Assembly: GCA_024225895.1 (NCBI GenBank)
Contig: JAAEMC010001079.1
Span: 1-8,480 of the forward strand
Source: Desulfobacteraceae bacterium
Lineage (GTDB): Bacteria; Desulfobacterota; Desulfobacteria; Desulfobacterales; Desulfobacteraceae
Direction of reading: 5' to 3'
DNA length: 8,480 bases
Shown piece by piece: positions 1 to 6,009 of the stretch. Below the pieces are notes generated by a model. That model saw only the letters and a list, made by a program, of their open reading frames with translations, was not told where the DNA came from and made no database searches. The position numbers were made by a program, and so were the translations under genes. How positions within the stretch are numbered: position 1 is the first letter of the stretch; every line of letters starts with the position of its first letter.

Positions 1-1
1 A

Positions 2-97
2 GATCAGAAAAAAATCTTTACCAAAGCCAAGGGATATCTAAACAAGCCTTACCTGATAATGGATCTTAAGCAGGCATTGCGATCTTTATTTTATTGA
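2..97 (+). CDS. 3' end of a gene ending in a probable response-regulator receiver domain (partial)
   Basis: The window opens inside an open plus-strand frame of 31 codons that ends at TGA 95-97. The translated tail contains AKGYLNKPY followed by a spaced hydrophobic helix (DLKQALRSLF). This matches the end of a CheY-like receiver domain: the invariant Lys-Pro after beta-5, here residues 15-16 of the fragment, then the amphipathic alpha-5 helix. The protein stops right after that helix, so the receiver is C-terminal. That is common in hybrid sensor histidine kinases, but a stand-alone response regulator is equally possible. Everything upstream is outside the window, so partner and signal cannot be stated. 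The gene converges on the membrane-protein gene, with 7 bp between the two stop codons. The call rests on about 20 informative residues. Confidence 0.5.
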   Translation, partial: DQKKIFTKAKGYLNKPYLIMDLKQALRSLFY

Positions 98-104
98 TCG
101 GATT

Positions 105-686
105 TCACAAAAGATATTTTATCAAGAAAAAACCACCTATCAGCAGAATAAAAAAGATGATGGCCAATATATTGAAATAGCGGTCTATGAATTTTTGAAT
201 GCTTGGCCCAAACAGGTAGATCAGACCTCCTACGAGAGCGAACCGTAACGTTCTGGAAAAGACGGAAGCCACCACAAAAATAGGAAAGCTAACCCCAAAC
301 GCTCCGGCTGATATTGTAAATAACTTATAGGGAAGTGGTGTAAATCCTGCCATGGAAACAGCCCATGCATCCCATTTCTGGTACAAAGCTGCAATATATT
401 CAACCTTGCTTTCAAGACCATAAAAAGTAATAATTCCATTACCGACCAAATCCATGAACTGCCAGCCGATCATATAACCGATACAGGCCCCGATAACAGA
501 CCCAACGCTACAGACCGCTGCAAACCAAAATGATTTTTTAGGGGCGCCAACAGCCAATGCAATTAATAAAACATCTGGAGGGATAGGAAAAAATGAGGCC
601 TCACATAAAGAGAAGAAAAAAAGAGCAATCACCCCACCAGGTCTTTGGGCCCAGGAAAGGACCCAATCATAAAGCCTTCTTAGCAA
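105..686 (-). CDS. YqaA-like membrane protein of the DedA/VTT (SNARE-associated) superfamily
   Basis: This encodes a 193-residue integral inner-membrane protein with several hydrophobic segments, roughly at 17-47, 53-77, 107-116, 122-160 and 171-193. VTT-fold signatures are visible. An acidic residue precedes a Pro-rich re-entrant stretch (E29, then FFPIPPDV with D38). A second re-entrant motif is FTPLPYKLFTISAGAFG (115-131), and SRTLRF carries R145 and R148. The PLPYKxFTISAG motif is typical of the YqaA branch (COG1238). DedA-superfamily members are linked to lipid scrambling/flipping and membrane homeostasis, but the substrate of this branch is unknown. The start is TTG at 686-684: the preceding in-frame codon is the pcm stop TAG and no ATG lies near the N-terminus. 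A strong GGGAGGA Shine-Dalgarno (697-691) sits 5 nt upstream, inside the end of pcm. The gene is therefore almost certainly co-transcribed and translationally coupled with pcm. Confidence 0.85.
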   Translation of the reverse strand: MLRRLYDWVLSWAQRPGGVIALFFFSLCEASFFPIPPDVLLIALAVGAPKKSFWFAAVCSVGSVIGACIGYMIGWQFMDLVGNGIITFYGLESKVEYIAALYQKWDAWAVSMAGFTPLPYKLFTISAGAFGVSFPIFVVASVFSRTLRFALVGGLIYLFGPSIQKFIDRYFNILAIIFFILLIGGFFLIKYLL

Positions 687-1343
687 CTATTCCTCCCAAC
701 CATGCTGACCGATGAGTTTAACAAATCGGCATCCCCCCAGGTTGGTAGTCTTGAAGCCTTCACTTGTTTTTTCAAGTTTTATCAATTCCTGGGAAAAACT
801 TCCGCCAACCGGCATTACCAGTTTGCCGCCTTCAGAAAGCTGCTCAATGAGCGGTTTAGGGATCTGCTGACCTCCCGCAGTCACCATTATGGCATCAAAT
901 GGACTTTCTTCCTTCCAGCCCTGGGTGCCATCTGAATATTTTGTAACAATATTATGATATTTCAGCTTATCAAAAAGCCTTCTACTCTGCGAAAAGAGTG
1001 TATTATTTCTTTCAATGGTATAGACCCGGTATACTATCTGTGCCAGAACCGCTGCCTGGTAACCTGATCCTGTACCGATTTCCAGGATTCTCTCGTTGCC
1101 CTTCAATTCAAGACTTTGGGTCATTTCAGCAATAATAAAGGGCTGGGAAATGGTTTGCCCTTCTCCAATGGGAAGGGGGAAATCTCCATATGAACTGTCC
1201 ACAAGGGCTTCACTGACAAATTCATGTCTTGGAACATTCATCATGGCATGGATAACCAAAGGGTCATTAACGCCCCTGGCAATTATCTGGTTTTCAACCA
1301 TCTCCTTTCGCCAGGATGCGTATTTTTTAGGCTCATCATTCAT
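687..1343 (-). CDS. pcm: Protein-L-isoaspartate O-methyltransferase
   Basis: This cytoplasmic repair enzyme transfers a methyl group from S-adenosylmethionine to the isoaspartyl residues that arise in ageing proteins, starting their conversion back to aspartate. From the chosen start it has 218 residues, close to the usual ~210. Visible motifs are RGVNDPLVIHAMMNVPRHEFV near 23-43, PIGEGQTISQP (58-68, substrate-side signature), the SAM-binding LEIGTGSGYQ (87-96), the acidic E111 after beta-2, DAIMVTAG (150-157) and GGKLVMPVGG (172-181). The frame extends upstream to an ATG at 1397. I chose ATG 1343 because family members usually carry only 10-20 residues before the MVExQIxxRG segment, and the extra 18 residues show no conservation I recognise. 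Neither start has a convincing Shine-Dalgarno. The gene lies head to head with the channel gene and runs directly into the YqaA-like gene. Confidence 0.93.
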   Translation of the reverse strand: MNDEPKKYASWRKEMVENQIIARGVNDPLVIHAMMNVPRHEFVSEALVDSSYGDFPLPIGEGQTISQPFIIAEMTQSLELKGNERILEIGTGSGYQAAVLAQIVYRVYTIERNNTLFSQSRRLFDKLKYHNIVTKYSDGTQGWKEESPFDAIMVTAGGQQIPKPLIEQLSEGGKLVMPVGGSFSQELIKLEKTSEGFKTTNLGGCRFVKLIGQHGWEE

Positions 1344-1350
1344 GCAGATC

Positions 1351-1379
1351 TTAATACCAGCAACAACACGTTCAGTCAA
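1351..1379 (-). promoter_or_regulatory. Weak candidate promoter for pcm
   Basis: Read on the minus strand, TTGACT (1379-1374) is followed after exactly 17 bp by TATTAA (1356-1351). That is 5/6 and 4/6 matches to the sigma-70 boxes. The predicted transcription start would fall about 7 nt downstream, practically at the pcm ATG at 1343. This would give a leaderless or nearly leaderless message and would fit the missing Shine-Dalgarno. It lies within the alternative upstream pcm frame, so it is only valid if 1343 is the true start. Such matches also occur by chance. Confidence 0.25.
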
Positions 1380-1450
1380 GAAGAGACCAGCCTGCATCTG
1401 TACTCAATCTTGGCTTGATTTTTATAGTTGGCCCAAGTATTTATACTATT

Positions 1451-2458
1451 ATGAAAGAACTCCATCAAATTGCAAAAGCTATTACCATTGCCCTAGTTAT
1501 TTTTTCCATTGGCGTCACAGGGTTTATGATGCTTGAAGGATGGAGTTTTTCTGATTCAACATATATGACATCCATAACCCTCAGCACAGTAGGATTTATG
1601 GAGATCCACGAGCTAAGCAGTGCCGGAAGAATTTTTATTCAGCTATTGATATTTCTAGGTGCAGGTTATTATCTCTATCTTGCAAGTGTGATAATTGGTT
1701 CCGTGGTGGAAGGAGAAATGCAATCGATTTTGGGGAGAAAAAGATTGGATCAAAGAATTAAAAAATTAAAAAATCAGTATATCGGATGCGGATATGGCCG
1801 CATCGGAAGAACCCTGTGCAGTCTGCTCAGAGAAGAAACCAATGAGGTGGTCGTAATTGAAAAAGATCCTGAACTGATTGACATTCTAATCAAGGATAAA
1901 ACCCATTACCTGCACGGGGATGCATCAGATGAAGATCTTTTACAAAAGGCTGGCATTGGGAAGGCTTCATTCATAGTGGCCGCGCTTGCAACAGACACTG
2001 CAAATGTTTTTCTGGTATTAACAGCCCGGCAATTAAATCCGGATATTTTTATTATGGCCAGGGCCAGTAATCCAAAGGTAAAGGACAAACTAATGGTGGC
2101 TGGTGCCAATATCGTTGAATCCCCATACGATGTTGGTGCGCTTTCAATGGGTCTGAGATTATTAAGACCCAGTGTCAGCAGTTTTTTAAATATTGCACTA
2201 TCCAGAAAAAAAGAGGGGATTCAAATTGAGGAACTGTTTGTATCCAAGGATTCCAAATATACCAATGTCATGCTTAAAGACTCCGGTATCAGACAAGACT
2301 TTAATCTGATCATCATCTCAATTAAAAAGGCATCCGGCGAAATGTTATTCAACCCCTCTTTTTTAACCCTGATTGAATCTAACGACACTGTAATTGCCAT
2401 GGGTCAAACAAAGGATCTTGAAAAATTCAGTAAAGCACTCAACCCGGAGGCCGCTTAA
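1451..2458 (+). CDS. MthK-like channel: one pore hairpin plus RCK_N and RCK_C domains, atypical selectivity filter
   Basis: This is a 335-residue inner-membrane channel subunit of the two-TM-plus-RCK class, in the size range of MthK. TM1 is at about 7-28. The pore helix leads into a filter reading TVGFME (46-51), and TM2 is at about 59-86. A basic linker (ILGRKRLDQRIKKLK) leads to the RCK_N Rossmann domain, with GYGRIG (114-119, GxGxxG), an acidic E137 after beta-2 and HGDASDEDLL (155-164). An RCK_C/TrkA_C domain spans about 257-330. RCK domains gate such channels by binding ligands such as Ca2+ or nucleotides; which ligand acts here cannot be read. The second filter glycine is replaced by Met, so K+ selectivity is not assured. 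The start is ATG 1451. A TTG at 1415 would add 12 residues, but neither start has a clear Shine-Dalgarno. The gene diverges from pcm and its stop lies 4 bp from that of the cyclo-ligase. Confidence 0.9.
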   Translation: MKELHQIAKAITIALVIFSIGVTGFMMLEGWSFSDSTYMTSITLSTVGFMEIHELSSAGRIFIQLLIFLGAGYYLYLASVIIGSVVEGEMQSILGRKRLDQRIKKLKNQYIGCGYGRIGRTLCSLLREETNEVVVIEKDPELIDILIKDKTHYLHGDASDEDLLQKAGIGKASFIVAALATDTANVFLVLTARQLNPDIFIMARASNPKVKDKLMVAGANIVESPYDVGALSMGLRLLRPSVSSFLNIALSRKKEGIQIEELFVSKDSKYTNVMLKDSGIRQDFNLIIISIKKASGEMLFNPSFLTLIESNDTVIAMGQTKDLEKFSKALNPEAA

Positions 2459-2462
2459 AAAA

Positions 2463-3050
2463 CTAAATTTTATAGATGATACGTTGATCTGTTATAATTA
2501 TATCGACGGTAAGCTTTCTAGACTCCATCTGGATCTGGTCTACGATCTGCTCTTCGTAGGCTAAAGACACCTTTCTGCAGGTTTCCGGAAGTTTGGTAAT
2601 CAGTTTAGTATAGTAGTTATTACCAAATCCAATTCTTCCGCCTTTATCATCAAATGCCAGTCCCGGGATAATTGCAATGTCAACTTCTTCCAATGTTATT
2701 TTTTTACATTTTTCAGGATCCGGCTCCAGGATATCATTGGCATTTGTCAAAAGATCTCTGTCATAATTGCTTATTTTATAAAGGTTAATGGCATTTTTTG
2801 CATCGGTAAAAACAGGCAGTGCAATGCCCTTTTCAATCTGAAGCGCTTTTTTAATAATTCCCTCGGTCGGCATTTCATTTAAAGTTGGGGTATATAAAAA
2901 TGCCAATTGTGCTTCCATGAAATTTGCGAACTCAAACAGCTTATGCTCAATCACTTTATATTTTTCTAAAAGCGCTTCTTTTGTACGGCCTTCAAGGCGT
3001 TCCGCTACTTGAGCCAGAATACTGATTTTTCCGTTCTTAATTTCGTCCAT
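2463..3050 (-). CDS. 5-formyltetrahydrofolate cyclo-ligase family protein
   Basis: The family (5-FCL/MTHFS) converts 5-formyl-THF plus ATP to 5,10-methenyl-THF, ADP and phosphate, returning a stored folate to the one-carbon pool. The 195-residue protein shows the family order: a helical N-terminus (1-45), AFLYTPTLNEMPT with E59 (50-62), ALPVF (77-81), ILEPDPEKC (107-115), VDIAIIPGLAFDDKGGRIGFG (123-143) and a closing VDIIITDQRII (182-192). The glycine-rich signature, usually G-x-G-x-G-Y-Y-D-R, reads GFGNNYYTK (141-149), so a Gly, the Asp and the Arg differ. The frame is open to an ATG at 3146, but the start at 3050 fits the family better. It has AAGGAAAG a few bases upstream, and promoter-like boxes fall inside the longer frame. 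The gene is monocistronic here and divergent from serS. Family membership is fairly sure; full activity is less so. Confidence 0.85.
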   Translation of the reverse strand: MDEIKNGKISILAQVAERLEGRTKEALLEKYKVIEHKLFEFANFMEAQLAFLYTPTLNEMPTEGIIKKALQIEKGIALPVFTDAKNAINLYKISNYDRDLLTNANDILEPDPEKCKKITLEEVDIAIIPGLAFDDKGGRIGFGNNYYTKLITKLPETCRKVSLAYEEQIVDQIQMESRKLTVDIIITDQRIIYKI

Positions 3051-3093
3051 AGAAATCTTTCCTTTATTATTCAAAACAAAGTTTTTAGCAAAT

Positions 3094-3119
3094 ATTATAC
3101 ACAAGTCGTAAATTGTCAA
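3094..3119 (-). promoter_or_regulatory. Candidate promoter for the cyclo-ligase gene
   Basis: On the minus strand a perfect -35 hexamer TTGACA (3119-3114) and a perfect -10 hexamer TATAAT (3099-3094) occur 14 bp apart. This is shorter than the normal 16-18 bp. A slightly shifted -10, TAATAT, gives 16 bp at the cost of a poorer match. Transcription would start near 3085 and leave a leader of roughly 35 nt before the ATG at 3050. This supports 3050, not 3146, as the start codon. The hexamers are read directly; activity is inferred. Confidence 0.5.
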
Positions 3120-3123
3120 CCTG

Positions 3124-3135
3124 CAATAATTATTG
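3124..3135. promoter_or_regulatory. 12-bp perfect palindrome between divergent promoters, possible operator
   Basis: CAATAATTATTG is its own reverse complement. It sits between the leftward -35 (3114-3119) and the rightward -35 (3133-3138), overlapping the latter by 3 bp. A dimeric regulator bound here could affect both the folate gene and serS. Alternatively the AT-rich palindrome may be a chance product of the region's composition. I recognise no known operator consensus. Confidence 0.3.
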
Positions 3136-3161
3136 ACTGTTTTCAAGGGCCATGCTATCTG
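3133..3161 (+). promoter_or_regulatory. Candidate promoter for the serS operon
   Basis: TTGACT (3133-3138; 5/6) is followed after 17 bp by TATCTG (3156-3161; 4/6). This predicts a transcription start near 3168 and a leader of about 66 nt before serS. The leader would include the two short inverted repeats at 3189-3214. It is back to back with the leftward promoter. No better-spaced pair is visible between here and the serS start. Confidence 0.4.
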
Positions 3162-3188
3162 AGTAAAATTGTTGAAGAATGTGTTAAA

Positions 3189-3214
3189 TTAAGAACTTAA
3201 GCGTTTATTAAACG
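3189..3214. repeat. Two adjacent short inverted repeats in the serS leader
   Basis: TTAAG-AA-CTTAA (3189-3200) is followed directly by CGTTTA-T-TAAACG (3202-3214), with 5-bp arms and 6-bp arms respectively. The one- or two-base spacers are too tight for RNA hairpins, so these look more like DNA-level dyad sites than terminators. They end about 10 bp before the AAGGA ribosome binding site of serS. The function is unknown and they may simply reflect high AT content. Confidence 0.3.
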
Positions 3215-3233
3215 AAAAAAAATAAGGAATGAA

Positions 3234-4514
3234 ATGCTTGACTTAAAATATATCATAAACAATCTTGAAACAGTTAAAAACGGTTTAAACAAAAGGGCCA
3301 GTAAAATTGATGTAAATGCTCTGTTAACACTGGACACACAACGCAAAGAACTTTTACTTGAGATTGAATCTTTGCGCCATAAAAGGAATGTTGTATCAGA
3401 CGAAATTGCACAGATGAAACGGCAAGGAAAAGATGCTCAGGACAATATTACAGAAATGCGCAAGGTATCTGATAGCATTAAGTCTCTTGACAAAAAATTA
3501 TCTGAAACAGAAGAAAAAATTCATGGTTTCCTGATTACGATACCCAATCTTCCACATGATGATGTTCCAAAAGGCAAAGATGATACGGAAAATCGGATTG
3601 AAAAAACTTTTAGTACCCCCAAAACATTTGATTTTGAAATTAAAGCCCATTGGGAACTGGGCGAAAGTTTAGGGATACTTGACCTGGGCCGTGCTGCCAA
3701 AATAACCGGATCACGATTTCCATTGTACCTTGGAAGCGGGGCTAAACTTGAAAGAGCACTGATCAATTTCATGCTGGACATCCAGACCACTGAGAATGGA
3801 TACAAGGAAACACTTCCCCCGTTCATTGTAAACAGGCAATCCTTGACCGGGACAGGACAGCTGCCAAAGTTTGAAGAAGATCTCTTCAAGATAGAAGGAT
3901 GGGACTATTATCTGATACCGACTTCTGAAGTTCCCATGACCAATATTTATGCCAGTGAAATCATTGAAGAAAAAAATCTTCCTATTAAGTTCACAGCCTA
4001 TACGCCGTGTTTCAGATCAGAAGCAGGGTCTTACGGAAAAGATACAAAAGGATTAATCCGTCAGCATCAGTTCAATAAAGTGGAATTGGTAAAATATACT
4101 ACCCCTGAAACCTCATTTGACGAATTGGAATCACTTCTGGCCAATGCTGAAACAATCTTACAACGACTGGAACTGCCATATCAAGTGGTGACATTGTGTA
4201 CAGGAGATCTTGGATTTTCCGCGACCAAAACCTATGATATTGAAGTTTGGATGCCTGGTCAGGATAAATACAGAGAAATATCTTCCTGCAGTAATTGTCT
4301 GGATTTCCAGGCAAGGCGCGCCGGGATACGATACAGACCTACCCAAAAGAAAAAACCTGAATTTGTCCATACATTAAATGGATCCGGTCTTGCCGTAGGC
4401 AGGACATTTGCCGCCATTCTTGAAAACTATCAGCAAGAAAACGGCACGATAATCATTCCGGAAGCCTTGGTGCCGTATATGGGAGGCCAGAAAACAATTG
4501 AAAATGAATCTTGA
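3234..4514 (+). CDS. serS: Seryl-tRNA synthetase (class II)
   Basis: This enzyme charges tRNA-Ser with serine using ATP, and in bacteria also charges tRNA-Sec, which matters where selenoproteins are made. The 426 residues match the usual bacterial length. An N-terminal helical-hairpin arm (about 28-100), rich in charged heptads, binds the long variable arm of the tRNA. The class II catalytic core follows: motif 1 around 171-197, the serine-binding [11 protein letters not shown] (227-237), motif 2 [16 protein letters not shown] (258-273) with FNKVE (280-284), [20 protein letters not shown] (323-342), and motif 3 [18 protein letters not shown] (383-400). The start ATG 3234 has AAGGA about 5 nt upstream. 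It appears to be the first gene of a four-gene unit. Its last 11 nt overlap the preferred thrC start, suggesting translational coupling. No T-box or other leader element is recognisable upstream. Confidence 0.97.
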   Translation: MLDLKYIINNLETVKNGLNKRASKIDVNALLTLDTQRKELLLEIESLRHKRNVVSDEIAQMKRQGKDAQDNITEMRKVSDSIKSLDKKLSETEEKIHGFLITIPNLPHDDVPKGKDDTENRIEKTFSTPKTFDFEIKAHWELGESLGILDLGRAAKITGSRFPLYLGSGAKLERALINFMLDIQTTENGYKETLPPFIVNRQSLTGTGQLPKFEEDLFKIEGWDYYLIPTSEVPMTNIYASEIIEEKNLPIKFTAYTPCFRSEAGSYGKDTKGLIRQHQFNKVELVKYTTPETSFDELESLLANAETILQRLELPYQVVTLCTGDLGFSATKTYDIEVWMPGQDKYREISSCSNCLDFQARRAGIRYRPTQKKKPEFVHTLNGSGLAVGRTFAAILENYQQENGTIIIPEALVPYMGGQKTIENES

Positions 4515-6009
4515 TATGATCCCCGAAGCGATAAAGCCCTATCTGATTCCCGAACCCAAAGGTGAACTTTATTATAAATGTTTAGGATGTGATTCGCAAT
4601 TTTCCATCGACAACCTATTATACGTCTGCCCTGAATGCGGCCAGGTTTTATTACTTCATTATCGGAATGCTGCTGACCTTAAGAATATTTCAGGCAAAAC
4701 ATGGCAACAAATATTCGATTTTAGAAAACTGCTGAAAACCCCTGCCTTGAAGGGCATTTACCGATATCATGAGTTTATCGGCCCATGTATTCCCCTTAAC
4801 TCTATTATCTACCTGGGTGAAGGTCATACACCGGTTGTCGAAGCCAATGAACACCTAAAAAACAAGGCAGGAATCCGCTTCTTTTACAAAAATGATGGCC
4901 AGAATCCCAGTGCATCCTTTAAAGACCGGGGTATGGCCAGTGCACTGTCCAGTATTAAATATCTTCTGGATCAAGGGAGAGTCTCCGATGTGATTGCTGT
5001 TTGCGCCTCCACAGGTGATACTTCTGCAGCAGCTGCTTTGTATGCATCCTATCTTTACCCCCTTGTCAAATCAGCCGTGCTTTTACCCCATAAGAAAGTG
5101 ACTGCCCAGCAGCTGTCACAACCTCTAGGCAGCGGGGCCAGTGTTTTTGAAATACCTGGGGTTTTTGATGATTGTATGAAGGTGGTTGAACACCTTTCAA
5201 ACAACTATTCTGTTGCACTTTTAAATTCTAAAAATGCTTGGCGAATCCTGGGCCAGGAATCTTATTCATATGAAATTGCCCAGGATTTTGACTGGGACAT
5301 GGCAGACAAGGTTGTTGTAGTACCCATTGGAAATGCCGGAAATATTTCAGCGGTAATGAACGGATTCATCAAATTTTATGAGGTAGGGATTATTGATGCG
5401 CTGCCAAAAATAATCGGCATTCAATCCGAGCATGCAGACCCTGTCTATAAATATTATCTTGAACCTGATGAGAACAAACGAAAATTCAAACCTGTTAATA
5501 CCAAACCCAGTGTGGCCCAGGCAGCCATGATTGGTAATCCGGTATCAATGCCGCGTGTCATTCAAATTGTGAAAAACTACAATGAATTAGCCGGGCAGCA
5601 GCGGGTTAATTTTGTACAGGTCACAGAACAATCCATTATGGACTGGCAGCTTGAAGCAAACCAGAACGGCCATATCACCTGTACACAAGGTGGAGAATGC
5701 CTTGCCGGGCTGCATATTGCTGTTAAACAAAACATAGTATCAAAAAATGAAACAGCAATTCTTGATGCCACTGCCCATGCCATAAAGTTTTCAGAATTCC
5801 AGAATCTTTATTTTGAAAAAAGCTTTCCCAAGGCTTACGAAGTTACATCAAACGCCCAATATCTTAATAAACCTTCGCTTATCCTACCGGATGATGGTAA
5901 TATAGTCCCAAGCCAGGAAAAAAGGTTGAAAAAAGAACAACTTGAAACATTTGTTAAGGATATCTCCGGTAAAATTGCAAAAAGGTTGAATCTAAAATCA
6001 TCCAAATGA
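4504..6009 (+). CDS. thrC: Threonine synthase with N-terminal zinc-ribbon-like segment
   Basis: This PLP-dependent fold-type II enzyme converts O-phospho-L-homoserine to L-threonine and phosphate, the last step of threonine synthesis in the cytoplasm. It has 501 residues from the chosen start. A CxxC-x12-CxxC pair (C26, C29, C42, C45) forms a probable zinc ribbon, often seen in COG0498 proteins. The substrate entry motif LGEGHTPVV follows at 104-112. [10 protein letters not shown] carries the PLP Schiff-base Lys (K140), and [10 protein letters not shown] (168-177) binds the cofactor phosphate. PIGNAGN and [14 protein letters not shown] lie further down. The last ~60 residues are polar and Lys-rich. 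The start is uncertain. ATG 4504 overlaps serS by 11 nt. A TTG at 4498 is nearer the GGGAGG at 4481-4486 (11 nt spacing). ATG 4516 lies just after the serS stop. The end overlaps the next gene by 4 nt (ATGA). Confidence 0.93.
   Translation: MNLDMIPEAIKPYLIPEPKGELYYKCLGCDSQFSIDNLLYVCPECGQVLLLHYRNAADLKNISGKTWQQIFDFRKLLKTPALKGIYRYHEFIGPCIPLNSIIYLGEGHTPVVEANEHLKNKAGIRFFYKNDGQNPSASFKDRGMASALSSIKYLLDQGRVSDVIAVCASTGDTSAAAALYASYLYPLVKSAVLLPHKKVTAQQLSQPLGSGASVFEIPGVFDDCMKVVEHLSNNYSVALLNSKNAWRILGQESYSYEIAQDFDWDMADKVVVVPIGNAGNISAVMNGFIKFYEVGIIDALPKIIGIQSEHADPVYKYYLEPDENKRKFKPVNTKPSVAQAAMIGNPVSMPRVIQIVKNYNELAGQQRVNFVQVTEQSIMDWQLEANQNGHITCTQGGECLAGLHIAVKQNIVSKNETAILDATAHAIKFSEFQNLYFEKSFPKAYEVTSNAQYLNKPSLILPDDGNIVPSQEKRLKKEQLETFVKDISGKIAKRLNLKSSK

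Noticed and set aside
80..100. CGATC...GATCG dyad at the convergent ends of the first two genes, considered as a bidirectional terminator
   Set aside because: Only five base pairs with an 11-nt AT loop and no following T-run on either strand.
702..935. 77-codon plus-strand open frame
   Set aside because: It lies entirely antisense to pcm, whose protein has clear family motifs; the translation shows no recognisable features.
1096..1536. 146-codon plus-strand open frame bridging pcm and the channel gene
   Set aside because: It is antisense to the pcm N-terminus and out of frame with the channel start; composition is that of a shadow frame.
3051..3146. N-terminal extension of the cyclo-ligase (start at 3146)
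   Set aside because: The extension has no family counterpart, contains promoter-like boxes, and ATG 3050 has its own AAGGAAAG.
3051..3233. Possible 6S RNA gene next to the cyclo-ligase gene, as in E. coli (ssrS beside ygfA)
   Set aside because: The spacer has about the right length, but I see no long rod-like self-complementarity, it is occupied by two divergent promoter-like elements, and the cyclo-ligase is divergent from, not downstream of, the spacer.
3521..3889. 122-codon minus-strand open frame within serS
   Set aside because: serS is intact and strongly conserved on the other strand; the antisense frame has no start context or recognisable motif.
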